Counted from the first letter of the stretch, positions 50,470-59,358 are shown. The stretch: 64,000 nucleotides of DNA from Campylobacteraceae bacterium (GCA_027035765.1 JALVUD010000037.1:1-64000), one strand, 5' to 3'. A program made the numbers and translations. The notes: a model not told the origin generated them from the letters alone.

Positions 50470-52272
50470 ATGTGCGGGATAGCCGGAGGCATCAATGTTG
50501 CCGTTGCCGCCGAAACGGTCCTGGAGGGCCTCTCCCATCGGGGACCTGATGCTTCGGGGCATCTGCATTTCGGGAATGCGGAGCTTTTTCATACCCGTCT
50601 GGCGGTGCAGGATATCGCCGGCGGGGATCAGCCGATGGAGGCGGAGGAGTATGCGATCGTCTTCAACGGGGAGATCTACAATCATCTCGAGTTGAGGGAG
50701 CAGCTGCTTTCCGGGACGATCTTTCATACCCGAAGCGACACCGAAACCCTCTTGCAGCTCTATCGACACTACGGGAGCGGGATGTTCCGTCATCTGGACG
50801 GGATGTTCGCCCTGGCGATCCTGGACCGGAAGAAAAAGGAGCTCTTCCTGGCGGTGGATCGAGCCGGGAAGAAGCCGCTGTTCCTCTACCGGGAGGGAGA
50901 GCGGCTCTTTTTCGCCAGTGAGCTGAACGTTCTGGACCGGGTGATGCGCCCCGCCATCGACGAGGAGGCGATCGCCGCCTATCTGCGCTGCGGCTTTTTC
51001 CCGGGAGAGCTCACCCCCTACCGCGGGGTGGAGCGGGTACGCAACGGGACCTGGCGACGGATCGCACTGGCGACACTGGAAGAGGAGACAGGGAGCTATT
51101 TCTCGATCCGGGATCTCTACCGGGCGGCCCCCTTCCGGGGGGATGAAGTTGAGGCGGAAGAGGAGGTGGAACGTCGGCTCCGGGAGAGTGTCCGGCGGCG
51201 GATGCTCAGCTCCGACCTGGAGGTGGGGGCCTTCCTGAGCGGGGGGATCGACAGCTCGCTCATCGTTGCATTGGCTTCGGAGAGTACCGATCGCCTCAAG
51301 ACCTTTACCGTCTCTTTTGAGGGGAGCTACGACGAGGCACCGTTGGCGGAGCTCACGGCCCGACGCTACGGAACGGAGCACTATACCCTGCCCATCTCCC
51401 TGGACCTGGAGCAGGATGTGGAGCGGATCCTGGGGGCCTACGGGATGCCCTTCGCCGACTCGTCGGCGATCCCCAGCTGGTATGTCAGCCGAGCGGCCAA
51501 AGAGCATGTCACCGTCGTGCTCAACGGGGACGGAGCCGATGAACTTTTCGGCGGATATCGCCGCTATGTCCCTTTTGCCAACGGCGCTCTCTTCGGGCTC
51601 GCCTCGCTGCTTTCACCCCTGGGAAAGATCCTGCCGCCGCCCGATGAGAAGCGTTCCTATTACAACTACTTTTTCCGGCTCCTGCAGCTTGCCGGGAAGT
51701 CGGGCCTCGATCGCTACCTGGCCGCGACCACCGATCTCTTCGAAGGGGTGCACGATTTCGGTCCGAACCGCTATCTCGAGCGCCTGGACCGTCAGATCCG
51801 CTCCTGCGATCTGGAGGGGCTGTCGAAGATACTCTGTCTCGATTTCGAGCTGCTGCTCTTCGGGGATCTGCTGGTCAAGATGGATATCGCCACCATGGCC
51901 CACTCGCTGGAGGCCCGAAGCCCCTTCCTGGGGAGCGGGATCCTGGAGCTGGCCCCCCGTCTGCCGGACCGCTGCAAGGTCTCAGGTACCACGACAAAAA
52001 AAGTGCTGCGGGATCTGGCGAAACGCTATCTTCCCCCGGAACTTCCCGATCAGCCCAAGCGGGGCTTCGAAGTGCCGCTGCGTCAGTGGGTCGAGGGGGT
52101 TCTGGAGAAGAAGATCCGGGAGGCACTGGCCCCCGGAGCCTACAGTGAACAGTTTCTGGAGCGCTCCTGGATCGACCGGCTGCTGGAGGGGCGGTTGAGG
52201 ATCTCGCCGGAGAAGCGGGCCAAGATGCTCTGGACGATGTACGCTCTGGAAGTCTGGAAGGAGAGGCGGTGA
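50470..52272 (+). CDS. AsnB-like glutamine amidotransferase of the glycan locus (3)
   Basis: A 600-residue AsnB-family enzyme, Cys2 in MCGIAGGIN, FNGEIYNHLELREQL, and the ATP loop FLSGGIDSSLIVAL with LNGDGADELFGGYRRY. It lacks any insert between domains. This is the third such gene in the glycan locus, all intact in catalytic motifs, which argues for distinct acceptor sugars. It starts 3 nt after pglB and overlaps the PglA-like gene by 4 nt. Confidence 0.86.
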   Translation: MCGIAGGINVAVAAETVLEGLSHRGPDASGHLHFGNAELFHTRLAVQDIAGGDQPMEAEEYAIVFNGEIYNHLELREQLLSGTIFHTRSDTETLLQLYRHYGSGMFRHLDGMFALAILDRKKKELFLAVDRAGKKPLFLYREGERLFFASELNVLDRVMRPAIDEEAIAAYLRCGFFPGELTPYRGVERVRNGTWRRIALATLEEETGSYFSIRDLYRAAPFRGDEVEAEEEVERRLRESVRRRMLSSDLEVGAFLSGGIDSSLIVALASESTDRLKTFTVSFEGSYDEAPLAELTARRYGTEHYTLPISLDLEQDVERILGAYGMPFADSSAIPSWYVSRAAKEHVTVVLNGDGADELFGGYRRYVPFANGALFGLASLLSPLGKILPPPDEKRSYYNYFFRLLQLAGKSGLDRYLAATTDLFEGVHDFGPNRYLERLDRQIRSCDLEGLSKILCLDFELLLFGDLLVKMDIATMAHSLEARSPFLGSGILELAPRLPDRCKVSGTTTKKVLRDLAKRYLPPELPDQPKRGFEVPLRQWVEGVLEKKIREALAPGAYSEQFLERSWIDRLLEGRLRISPEKRAKMLWTMYALEVWKERR

Positions 52273-53390
52273 AAAAGATCGTCATCCATTCCAACATTGT
52301 CTGGACCATCTCAAATTTTCGCCGGGATCTGATCCGTGATCTGAAGGACCGGGGATTCGACGTGCTCTGCGTCGCTGCCCGGGATCGTTTTTCGGATGCA
52401 TCCGAAACGGTTCTGGCGGAGCTGGGGGCCCGCTTCATTCCGGTGGAAATGGACCGCAAAGGGGTCAATCCTCTCAGGGATCTTCTCTATATGATGCGGC
52501 TCTATCGGATCTATCGCCGTGAGGCTCCCGACCTGGCGCTGCACTTTACCGTCAAGCCCAATATCTTCGGAACATTGACGGCGAAGATTCTGGGGATTCC
52601 CGTGATCAATACCGTCAACGGACTCGGATCGGGAATGATCGGGGGCGGTATGCTGGCCCGGCTGCTGGAGCGGCTCTATCGCTTCTCGTTCCGCTTTTCC
52701 GATCGGGTTCTGTTTCAGAATCGGGAGGACCTGACCTTTTTCCGGGAGAGGGGACTGCTGGGCAACACACCTTGCGGTTATGTCCCCGGTTCCGGGATCG
52801 ATACGGCATGTTTCGACGGATGCGAGCGAAAGAGAGAGAAGGGAGAGATCCTCTTTTTGATGGTCGCCCGACTGCTGAAGGACAAAGGGGTCTACGAGTA
52901 TATCGAGGCGTGCCGGAGCCTGCGTCGTCAATATCCTGCGGTACGCTGTCTCCTCGGCGGGGTTCTGGACCCGGGGAATCCGAGTGCCGTCCGGGAGGAA
53001 GAGCTTGCCGACTGGATCAGGGAAGGCATTGTGGAGTATCTGGGACAGACGGACGAGATCCGGGAATTTTTCTCCCAGACAGATGTGGTCGTATTGCCCA
53101 GTTACCGTGAAGGGCTTTCCAGGGTCCTGCTCGAAGCGGCGAGCTGCCGGAAGCCGATCGTGACGACCGACGTCCCGGGGTGTCGGGATGTGGTGATAGA
53201 GGGGGAGAGCGGTTATCTCTGTGCTCCCCAAAGTGCTGAAAGCCTGGCGGAGGCTCTGGCAAAGATGGCAGCGTCTCTCTCTGAATTTCCAAAGATGGGT
53301 GAACGGGGACGGCGGCATGTGGAAGAGCACTTTTCCGCCGCGATGGTGAACCGTATCTATTTCGAAGCGATGGAAGAGGTGATGCGATGA
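52269..53390 (+). CDS. PglA-like glycosyltransferase family 4
   Basis: A 373-residue GT-B enzyme. The N-terminal pattern (SNIVWTISNFRRDLIRDLKDRGFDVLCVA, FTVKPNIFGTLTAKILGIPVINTVNGLGS) is that of the PglA/WbpH-type transferases which add the second sugar to an undecaprenyl-diphosphate-linked QuiNAc or diNAcBac. The donor domain has MVARLLKDKGVYEYIEACRSL and VLPSYREGLSRVLLEAASCRKPIVTTDVPGC. A role as second-step enzyme is inferred from homology and its place beside the initiating transferase. GTG start overlapping the previous stop. Confidence 0.83.
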   Translation: MKKIVIHSNIVWTISNFRRDLIRDLKDRGFDVLCVAARDRFSDASETVLAELGARFIPVEMDRKGVNPLRDLLYMMRLYRIYRREAPDLALHFTVKPNIFGTLTAKILGIPVINTVNGLGSGMIGGGMLARLLERLYRFSFRFSDRVLFQNREDLTFFRERGLLGNTPCGYVPGSGIDTACFDGCERKREKGEILFLMVARLLKDKGVYEYIEACRSLRRQYPAVRCLLGGVLDPGNPSAVREEELADWIREGIVEYLGQTDEIREFFSQTDVVVLPSYREGLSRVLLEAASCRKPIVTTDVPGCRDVVIEGESGYLCAPQSAESLAEALAKMAASLSEFPKMGERGRRHVEEHFSAAMVNRIYFEAMEEVMR

Positions 53391-54253
53391 AGCTTTTGGT
53401 GACAGGGAGCAGCGGATTTGTCGGAACGGCCTTTCTGGCCCGGTATGCCGCGACCCATGAGATCGTTCCTTTTTCTCTGCAAAGGCAGGGGTGGGAGGGG
53501 CTGCCCGATCTGCGGGGCGTGGATGCCGTCGTGCATCTGGCGGCCCTGGTCCATCAGATGCAGGGCGCACCCGTTGAAGCCTATCGTCAGGCCAACGTGG
53601 AGTACCCCCTGGAACTGGCGGGCAGGGCCCGCGAAGCGGGAGTGCGTCACTTTCTTTTTCTGAGTACGGTGAAGGTCTACGGCGAAGTGAGTCGGAACCC
53701 CTTCACCGAAGACTCCCCCTGTGCTCCAGAGGATGACTACGGGCGCAGCAAACTCGAAGCGGAGCAGAGACTTTCCCAACTTGCGGGAAGCGAATTTACG
53801 GTCTCCCTGCTCCGCACACCGTTGATCTACGGGGAGGGGGTCAAGGGGAATATCCTGACACTGATGCGGTGGATCGAACGGAGTCCGCTGCTTCCGCTCG
53901 GATGTATCAGAAATCGGCGCAGCATGGTCTATGTGGGCAATCTTGCCGCTTTGATGGAGAAAATACTTCGGCAGGGGAAAGGAGGGGTCTATCTCGCCTC
54001 CGATCCCCGACCCGTCTCGACCACGGAGCTGGTGGAGCGGATCAGCGGGGCCTTCGGAAAAAAAGGGTCGCCTCTCTGCATCCCGGGCATGGGGATGGTG
54101 CTGAGACACTGGAAACCCTCGCTCCATGATCGGCTTTACGCCGATCTGGAGGTGGATCCGAGCCGGACGGTCAGGGAGCTTGGTTTCGAAGCTCCGTTTA
54201 CCTTTGCCGAAGGGGTCGAAAAGATGGTGGGATGGTACCGGAACCGTGCTTGA
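53387..54253 (+). CDS. wbpV: NAD-dependent sugar epimerase/reductase, WbpV-like
   Basis: A 288-residue SDR with LLVTGSSGFVGTAFLARY, VVHLAALVHQM, FLSTVKVYG and YGRSKLEAE, then RSMVYVGNLAALM. The HLAALVHQM segment is typical of WbpV/WbpK-like reductases that act after WbpM to give UDP-QuiNAc or UDP-FucNAc. Its neighbours, a WbpL-like transferase and a WbpM-like dehydratase, form the same trio as in Pseudomonas O-antigen loci. Which C4 epimer is made cannot be told from sequence. Confidence 0.78.
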   Translation: MKLLVTGSSGFVGTAFLARYAATHEIVPFSLQRQGWEGLPDLRGVDAVVHLAALVHQMQGAPVEAYRQANVEYPLELAGRAREAGVRHFLFLSTVKVYGEVSRNPFTEDSPCAPEDDYGRSKLEAEQRLSQLAGSEFTVSLLRTPLIYGEGVKGNILTLMRWIERSPLLPLGCIRNRRSMVYVGNLAALMEKILRQGKGGVYLASDPRPVSTTELVERISGAFGKKGSPLCIPGMGMVLRHWKPSLHDRLYADLEVDPSRTVRELGFEAPFTFAEGVEKMVGWYRNRA

Positions 54254-55211
54254 GTCTGTTGTCTTTCTCCTCGCGCTCTCACTGACCTGGTGGATTCGCC
54301 GGTTCGCACTGGCCGGGAAACTGCTCGATATTCCCAACGAACGGAGTCTGCACACTCTTCCGACACCTCGGGGAGGCGGTTTGGCCATCGTGGTCGCTTT
54401 CTACAGCGGCGCATTGTGGCTCTACTTCAGAGGAGAGCTCGATCCGGTGTTGCTGTGGGGGTTGCTGTGTGCCCTTCCGGTGGCGGTGGTGAGCATGGTC
54501 GACGATGCTGTCTCCCTCTCCCCGAAAATCCGTCTGGCGGTTCAGGGACTCTCGGCGGTCGCGGCACTCTGGGTACTGCGGGAACATCTGGCCCTGGATC
54601 TCTACTGGTTCCGGCTGGAGGGGGTATGGACCGCTCCGATTTTTTTCCTGGCGATCCTCTGGCTGACCAACCTCTACAACTTCCTTGACGGGATCGACGG
54701 CTATGCCGCATCGGAAGCGATTTTCGTCTCCTGGGGGGCCTATCTCTTTTTTCATTCGGAGGTTCTGCTTCTGCTGGGATTTGCCGCTCTGGGATTTCTC
54801 TGCTTCAACCGGCCGAAAGCCTCGATCTTCATGGGGGATGTCGGCAGTGCCTTTCTGGGATTTGTCTTTGCGGTCTTTGCCATCTACTTCTCGGATCGAC
54901 CCGGGGCCCTCTGGATCTGGCTCGTTCTGCTCGGGCTTTTCTGGTTCGATGCGACCTTGACGCTGTGGCGCCGCTATCGCAACGGAGAAAGACTCTCCCA
55001 GGCCCACAGAAAGCATGCCTATCAACGGATCGTTCAGGCGGGATGGACGCATCGAAAGACACTTTTGGCAGGGATGGCCTTGAACCTATTGGGGCTGGCC
55101 CTCCTCTATCCGGCGGCAGATTCCCCCTGGATCGTCCCGGTGGCGATGGTCTGGATGGTTGTACTTTATCGGATCGTTCGCTATATTGACAGTCGAAAAG
55201 CCTTCAGCTAG
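54246..55211 (+). CDS. wbpL: WbpL-like undecaprenyl-phosphate glycosyl-1-phosphate transferase
   Basis: A 321-residue polytopic membrane enzyme of the MraY/WecA/WbpL family. It starts glycan assembly by moving HexNAc-1-phosphate to undecaprenyl phosphate. Motifs: MVDDAVSLSPKIRL (Asp-Asp), NLYNFLDGIDGYA, FMGDVGSAFLGF and the cytoplasmic loop AHRKHAYQR near the C-terminus; about ten hydrophobic segments are visible. Campylobacter N-glycan loci use the unrelated PglC instead. I chose the GTG at 54246, where family similarity begins; the frame is open for 40 further codons upstream inside wbpV. Confidence 0.85.
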   Translation: MLESVVFLLALSLTWWIRRFALAGKLLDIPNERSLHTLPTPRGGGLAIVVAFYSGALWLYFRGELDPVLLWGLLCALPVAVVSMVDDAVSLSPKIRLAVQGLSAVAALWVLREHLALDLYWFRLEGVWTAPIFFLAILWLTNLYNFLDGIDGYAASEAIFVSWGAYLFFHSEVLLLLGFAALGFLCFNRPKASIFMGDVGSAFLGFVFAVFAIYFSDRPGALWIWLVLLGLFWFDATLTLWRRYRNGERLSQAHRKHAYQRIVQAGWTHRKTLLAGMALNLLGLALLYPAADSPWIVPVAMVWMVVLYRIVRYIDSRKAFS

Positions 55212-55220
55212 GATTACGAA

Positions 55221-57005
55221 ATGTTCGAGAAACTGCTTCATCCGACCGCGGCAAAGCGCTTCGCTTTTTTCATCGTGATGGATATCCTTCTCTCTCTGGT
55301 GACGCTCTATACCGCTTATCTGCTTCGCTTCAATTTCCACATCCCGCCCAAATACCTGGAGCATTTCTGGCTTACCTACGGGGTCCTGACGGCGCTGAAA
55401 GTGGCGGCGATGGCCTGGCGGGGACAGTACCGGATCGTCTGGCGCTTCTTCGGACTGGGAGATGTGCGCCGGGTGCTGGAGGCCCATCTGGCCGCCTACG
55501 GCCTCTTCGTGCTGGTGCTCTACCTCTTTCGCACCGATTTCATGCCTTTTGCCCGGAGCATCTTCATCATCGATTTCTTTCTCTCTTTCCTCCTGCTCAG
55601 CGGGCTGAGGATGGCCAAACGGCTGCTGACGGAGTCCAGCCTTCCCGAGGGGCTCAAACCGACCCTGATCGTCGGGGTGGGAAAAGGCTCGGCCTTGATC
55701 CGGGCGGTGACGATGGCGGAGCCCTCCTACAAACCCGAGGCGATCATCGCCTGGCGGGAGCGGGGACTGGCGGGAAGCAAGATCGAGAATCTGAAAGTCT
55801 ACGCTCCGGAGAGACTGGAGGAGCTGATCGAACGATACCGGATCCATACGGTGATCGTGGCAGAGGAGCTGGAACCCCGGGAGCTCAACAGCCTCATCGA
55901 CCGGCTGGAGGATCTGGGGGTCCGGGAGATCAAACGGATCCGGCTGTTGGGCGAGGGGAGGGAGCGCCTGGAGGAGATCCCCATCGAGGAGCTTCTGGCC
56001 AGAGAGCCCAAGGACCTGGATCGGGAGACGATCGCCGGATTCCTTCGGGGAAAGAGCATCCTCGTCACCGGGGCGGGGGGAAGCATCGGCAGCGAGATCT
56101 GCCGTCAGTGCCTCGCCTTCGGGGCCCGGCGTCTGATCCTGGTGGAGAACTCGGAGTACAACCTCTACCGCATCCTGGACCAGCTCGGGCCGGAACAGGC
56201 CGTCCCCCGGCTGGTTTCGGTACTGGACCGGGAGCGGCTGGAGCGGGTCTTCGAGGCGGAGCGGCCCCAGATCGTCATCCACGCCGCTGCCTTCAAACAT
56301 GTGCCCCTCTGCGAAGCCAACCCCGATACGGCGGTGGAGAACAACATCCTTGGAGCGATGAACGTCATCGATTTGGGGATCCGCTACGGAGCGGAGAAAG
56401 TGGTCAATATCTCCAGCGACAAGGCGGTCCGCCCTACCAACGTCATGGGAGCCACCAAGCGGGTGACGGAGCTTTACGCCCAGAACGTCCCCTCCGGCGA
56501 AACCGAGATCGTCTCGGTACGCTTCGGGAATGTCCTGGGGTCCAGCGGAAGCGTGGTCCCCAAGTTTCGGGAGCAGATCGAGGCAGGAGGGCCGGTGACC
56601 GTGACCCACCCCGAGATCACCCGCTACTTTATGCTGATCCCCGAAGCGTGCCAACTGGTGCTCCAGGCGGCGGCGATGGCCGAAGGCGGAGAGCTCTTCA
56701 TTCTCGATATGGGAGAACCGGTAAAGATCGTGGATCTGGCCAAAAAGATGATCCGCCTCTACGGAAAAGAGGGGGAGGTGGAGATCGTCTATACCGGCCT
56801 GCGCCCGGGAGAGAAGCTTTACGAAGAGCTCCTGCTCGATGATGCCGAGTGTAAAACCCGGTATGAATCGATCTATGTCGCCGGTTCCACCGACTATCCC
56901 ATTGAAAAACTCCGGGCGGATATCGAGGCGCTGATGGCAGCCGGGGATCTGCGGGAGACACTTCGCCGGATCGTTCCGGAATACCGCCCGGCCGATTCCG
57001 ACTGA
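55221..57005 (+). CDS. wbpM: UDP-N-acetylglucosamine 4,6-dehydratase, WbpM/PglF type
   Basis: A 594-residue membrane-anchored dehydratase. Four N-terminal hydrophobic segments (within residues 12-130) and a Rossmann-like domain precede the catalytic SDR domain, which begins ILVTGAGGSIGSEICRQ (about residue 282). NISSDKAVRPTNVMGATKRV shows the Met in place of the usual catalytic Tyr, characteristic of WbpM/PglF. RFGNVLGSSGSVVPKFREQI follows. It makes the UDP-4-keto-6-deoxy sugar for the WbpV-like reductase. It is the last gene of the glycan locus; gltX starts 56 nt downstream. Confidence 0.92.
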   Translation: MFEKLLHPTAAKRFAFFIVMDILLSLVTLYTAYLLRFNFHIPPKYLEHFWLTYGVLTALKVAAMAWRGQYRIVWRFFGLGDVRRVLEAHLAAYGLFVLVLYLFRTDFMPFARSIFIIDFFLSFLLLSGLRMAKRLLTESSLPEGLKPTLIVGVGKGSALIRAVTMAEPSYKPEAIIAWRERGLAGSKIENLKVYAPERLEELIERYRIHTVIVAEELEPRELNSLIDRLEDLGVREIKRIRLLGEGRERLEEIPIEELLAREPKDLDRETIAGFLRGKSILVTGAGGSIGSEICRQCLAFGARRLILVENSEYNLYRILDQLGPEQAVPRLVSVLDRERLERVFEAERPQIVIHAAAFKHVPLCEANPDTAVENNILGAMNVIDLGIRYGAEKVVNISSDKAVRPTNVMGATKRVTELYAQNVPSGETEIVSVRFGNVLGSSGSVVPKFREQIEAGGPVTVTHPEITRYFMLIPEACQLVLQAAAMAEGGELFILDMGEPVKIVDLAKKMIRLYGKEGEVEIVYTGLRPGEKLYEELLLDDAECKTRYESIYVAGSTDYPIEKLRADIEALMAAGDLRETLRRIVPEYRPADSD

Positions 57006-57061
57006 GCCGGGCCAAAGCCCCCTTGGGGTAAAATCTCTCAGAAATCTTTTGAAGGATCAGT

Positions 57062-58459
57062 ATGGTTGTCACACGTTTCGCCCCCTCGCCCACGGGGTAT
57101 CTCCATATCGGTGGACTGCGTACCGCCCTGTTCAGCTGGCTCTGGGCCCGCAAAAACGGCGGCCGGTTTCTCCTGCGGATCGAAGATACCGATCTGAGCC
57201 GCAACAGCGACGAAGCCCTGGCGGCGATCCTGGAGGCCTTCGACTGGGTGGGGCTCGATTATGACGGGGATGTGGTCTATCAGTCCCAGCGTTTCGATCT
57301 CTACAAACAGTATATCGACCGGCTCCTGGAAGAAGGCAAAGCCTACAAATGCTACATGAGCAAAGAGGAACTGGACGCCCTGCGGGCTGAGCAGATGGCC
57401 CGGGGGGAACGCCCCCGCTACGACGGGCGCTATCGGGACTTCACCGGTACCCCGCCGGAGGGGGTGGCTCCGGTGATCCGCATCAAGGCCCCCCGGGAGG
57501 GAGAGATCGTCTTCGAAGACGGGGTCAAAGGGGAGATCCGCATCGCCGCCAGCGAAGTGGACGACTTTATCATCGCCCGCAGCGACGGGACCCCCACCTA
57601 CAATTTCGTCGTCGCCGTCGATGACGCCCTGATGGGGCTGACCGATGTGATCCGGGGGGACGACCACCTCTACAACACCCCCAAGCAGCTGGTGGTCTAC
57701 GAGGCCCTGGGCTTCACCCCGCCCCGCTTCTACCACGTTCCCATGATCCACAACGAGCAGGGGCGCAAGCTCTCCAAACGCGACGGAGCGATGGATGTGA
57801 TGGAGTACAAGCGCCAGGGCTTCCTCCCCGAAGCGCTGCTCAACTTCCTGGTGCGCCTGGGCTGGAGCCACGGGGATCAGGAGATTTTCAGTCGGGAGGA
57901 GATGCTGGAGTGGTTCGACCCTCATGATATCAACAAGTCCGCTTCCAGCTACAACCTGGACAAACTGCTGTGGCTCAACGCCCACTACATCAAAAATACC
58001 CCCAACGAAAAGCTGGCAAAGCTCCTCGAAGAGTTCGGCGTCCATATCGCGGACCACGACCGGATGGAGTTTCTGCTCGATGCCACCAAGGAACGGAGCA
58101 AGACCCTGGTGGAGCTGGCGGATCATATCCGGATGATCCTGGAGCGGCCGGCCGAATACGATCCCAAGGCGGCCAAAAAGGCTTTCAAAGGGGAGGCCCT
58201 TTCGATTCTGCGGGCTTTTGCCGAAAAACTGGAGTCAAGCGAGGGGCTGCATCTGCCCAGTGACTACCACAAAGTGATGGAGACCTTCGTCACCGAACAG
58301 GAGATCGGGTTTGGCAAGCTCGGCCAGCCCCTGCGGGTGGCGCTGCTGGGGAAAATGACCGGCCCGGGAATGGATGAGGTGATGGCGATCCTGGGCGTCG
58401 AGGAGACCGTCGCCCGGATCGGAGAGGCCATCGAAAGGATCGGTGCCGAGCAGAGTTGA
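57062..58459 (+). CDS. gltX: Glutamyl-tRNA synthetase
   Basis: A 465-residue class I synthetase charging tRNA-Glu (and, in many Campylobacterota with two GltX forms, tRNA-Gln). HIGH-type motif in FAPSPTGYLHIGGLRTALF at the N-terminus and KLSKR near residue 237 (KMSKS-type) are intact; length is normal. Campylobacterota often carry two paralogues with split specificity, so which one this is cannot be said. AAGGA (57052-57056) precedes the ATG and a TAAAAT box lies about 30 nt further up. The stop is 11 nt from that of the convergent mqnA. Confidence 0.94.
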   Translation: MVVTRFAPSPTGYLHIGGLRTALFSWLWARKNGGRFLLRIEDTDLSRNSDEALAAILEAFDWVGLDYDGDVVYQSQRFDLYKQYIDRLLEEGKAYKCYMSKEELDALRAEQMARGERPRYDGRYRDFTGTPPEGVAPVIRIKAPREGEIVFEDGVKGEIRIAASEVDDFIIARSDGTPTYNFVVAVDDALMGLTDVIRGDDHLYNTPKQLVVYEALGFTPPRFYHVPMIHNEQGRKLSKRDGAMDVMEYKRQGFLPEALLNFLVRLGWSHGDQEIFSREEMLEWFDPHDINKSASSYNLDKLLWLNAHYIKNTPNEKLAKLLEEFGVHIADHDRMEFLLDATKERSKTLVELADHIRMILERPAEYDPKAAKKAFKGEALSILRAFAEKLESSEGLHLPSDYHKVMETFVTEQEIGFGKLGQPLRVALLGKMTGPGMDEVMAILGVEETVARIGEAIERIGAEQS

Positions 58460-58470
58460 GTGATGAGAGT

Positions 58471-59121
58471 TTAGGTGACTTTTTCCGCTTTTTTGAGAAA
58501 GAGTTTCAGCCCTTTTTTTTCTCTCCAGCCGATACGGTAGTCGATATGGCTGAGGTACCAGCGCAGCTGGGCCGGGGTGATTCCCCGTTTTTTCGCTTCT
58601 CTCTCCAGAATGTATCGGGGGATTTTCCACTCTTTTGATCCGAAATCTTTCGCCAGTTTTCTGATCCGTTTTCCCTGGCGGTTGTAGCAGAGTCGGGCAA
58701 AGACAAAAGGCAATCCGGTGTGTTCTTTCCAGGCCTGGGCCAGGTCGATCCCCTCTCCGCCGCTCAACCGGTGTTTCAATGCGGCATCTCCGATGATAAC
58801 TTGTCCCTGAAGGCCCAGAACTTCCGCCAATGCGTTGGAGCTGGCGGAGGCGGGATCGGTTGCATTCTTTCCGGGAAGAACGAAGACACTGTGGACCGCT
58901 CCGTCGGCCACGATCCCCAGACCGGTACAGCGGCACCGGCGGCTTTCGATGCTGGAGATAAAAGCGGCATGGACGCGCCCCTGACGGAACCGGCGGTTGA
59001 TGACACTGGGAACCGCCCGGCGCCACCGGAGCATCTGGGCAAACTGGGTCGAAGGGGAGCGGCGCTTCATATAGACCTGAAAGGGGAGCAGGTTGAGGTA
59101 GGAGATGGAACCGAATATCAC
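58471..59121 (-). CDS. mqnA: MqnA-like chorismate dehydratase (futalosine menaquinone pathway)
   Basis: A 216-residue periplasmic-binding-protein-like enzyme of the MqnA family, which dehydrates chorismate at the first step of futalosine-dependent menaquinone synthesis. The N-terminus VIFGSISYLNLLPFQVYMKR matches the family start (G-S-x-x-Y-L-N). I chose GTG 59121, with an AAAGGGG site 6 nt upstream; the frame is open for 23 more codons into a TAGTGAA array. The start and ribosome-binding site lie in a 10-bp stem-loop (59119-59147). Confidence 0.78.
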   Translation of the reverse strand: MIFGSISYLNLLPFQVYMKRRSPSTQFAQMLRWRRAVPSVINRRFRQGRVHAAFISSIESRRCRCTGLGIVADGAVHSVFVLPGKNATDPASASSNALAEVLGLQGQVIIGDAALKHRLSGGEGIDLAQAWKEHTGLPFVFARLCYNRQGKRIRKLAKDFGSKEWKIPRYILEREAKKRGITPAQLRWYLSHIDYRIGWREKKGLKLFLKKAEKVT

Positions 59122-59147
59122 AAAGATCCCCTTTGGCGATCTTTGTG
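59119..59147 (-). promoter_or_regulatory. Stem-loop covering the mqnA start codon
   Basis: CACAAAGATC (59119-59128) and GATCTTTGTG (59138-59147) are a perfect 10-bp stem with a 9-nt loop. In the mqnA transcript the loop and stem edge hold AAAGGGG and the 3' arm ends in the GTG start, so folding would hide initiation signals. Confidence 0.6.
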
Positions 59148-59313
59148 AGTGAATAGTGAATAGTGAATAGTGAATAGTTTTGGTAGGCATTGCCTTGCAA
59201 TGCTTTTATTCAAACGACAAACGACAAACGACAAACGACGAAAAGTATTCCCAATGACCAGTGAAGGTATCAAAGGAGCTATCGGTTCCTCATTCCTCAT
59301 TCCTCATTCCTCA
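59147..59313 (+). repeat. Repeat-filled gap mqnA-moaD: three heptamer arrays and one hairpin
   Basis: Four to five TAGTGAA-type units (59147-59181), TTTTGGTA plus hairpin GCATTGC-CTT-GCAATGC (59187-59203) with TTTTATT after it, an AACGACA array (59211-59240, about four units), and four TTCCTCA units (59286-59313) preceded by TCGG. The pattern parallels the gaps before mutS2 and after it. Confidence 0.9.
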
Positions 59314-59358
59314 TTTGAAATTGTCGTATTATATCCAAGGTCGTCCCGGCTCTTTTGG

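Noticed and set aside
48610-51507. Long minus-strand open frame (about 965 codons) opposite pglB and asnB-like genes
   Set aside because: It is a shadow of the G+C-rich codon pattern of pglB and the adjacent gene; it has no recognisable domain, and the plus-strand genes have clear family motifs.
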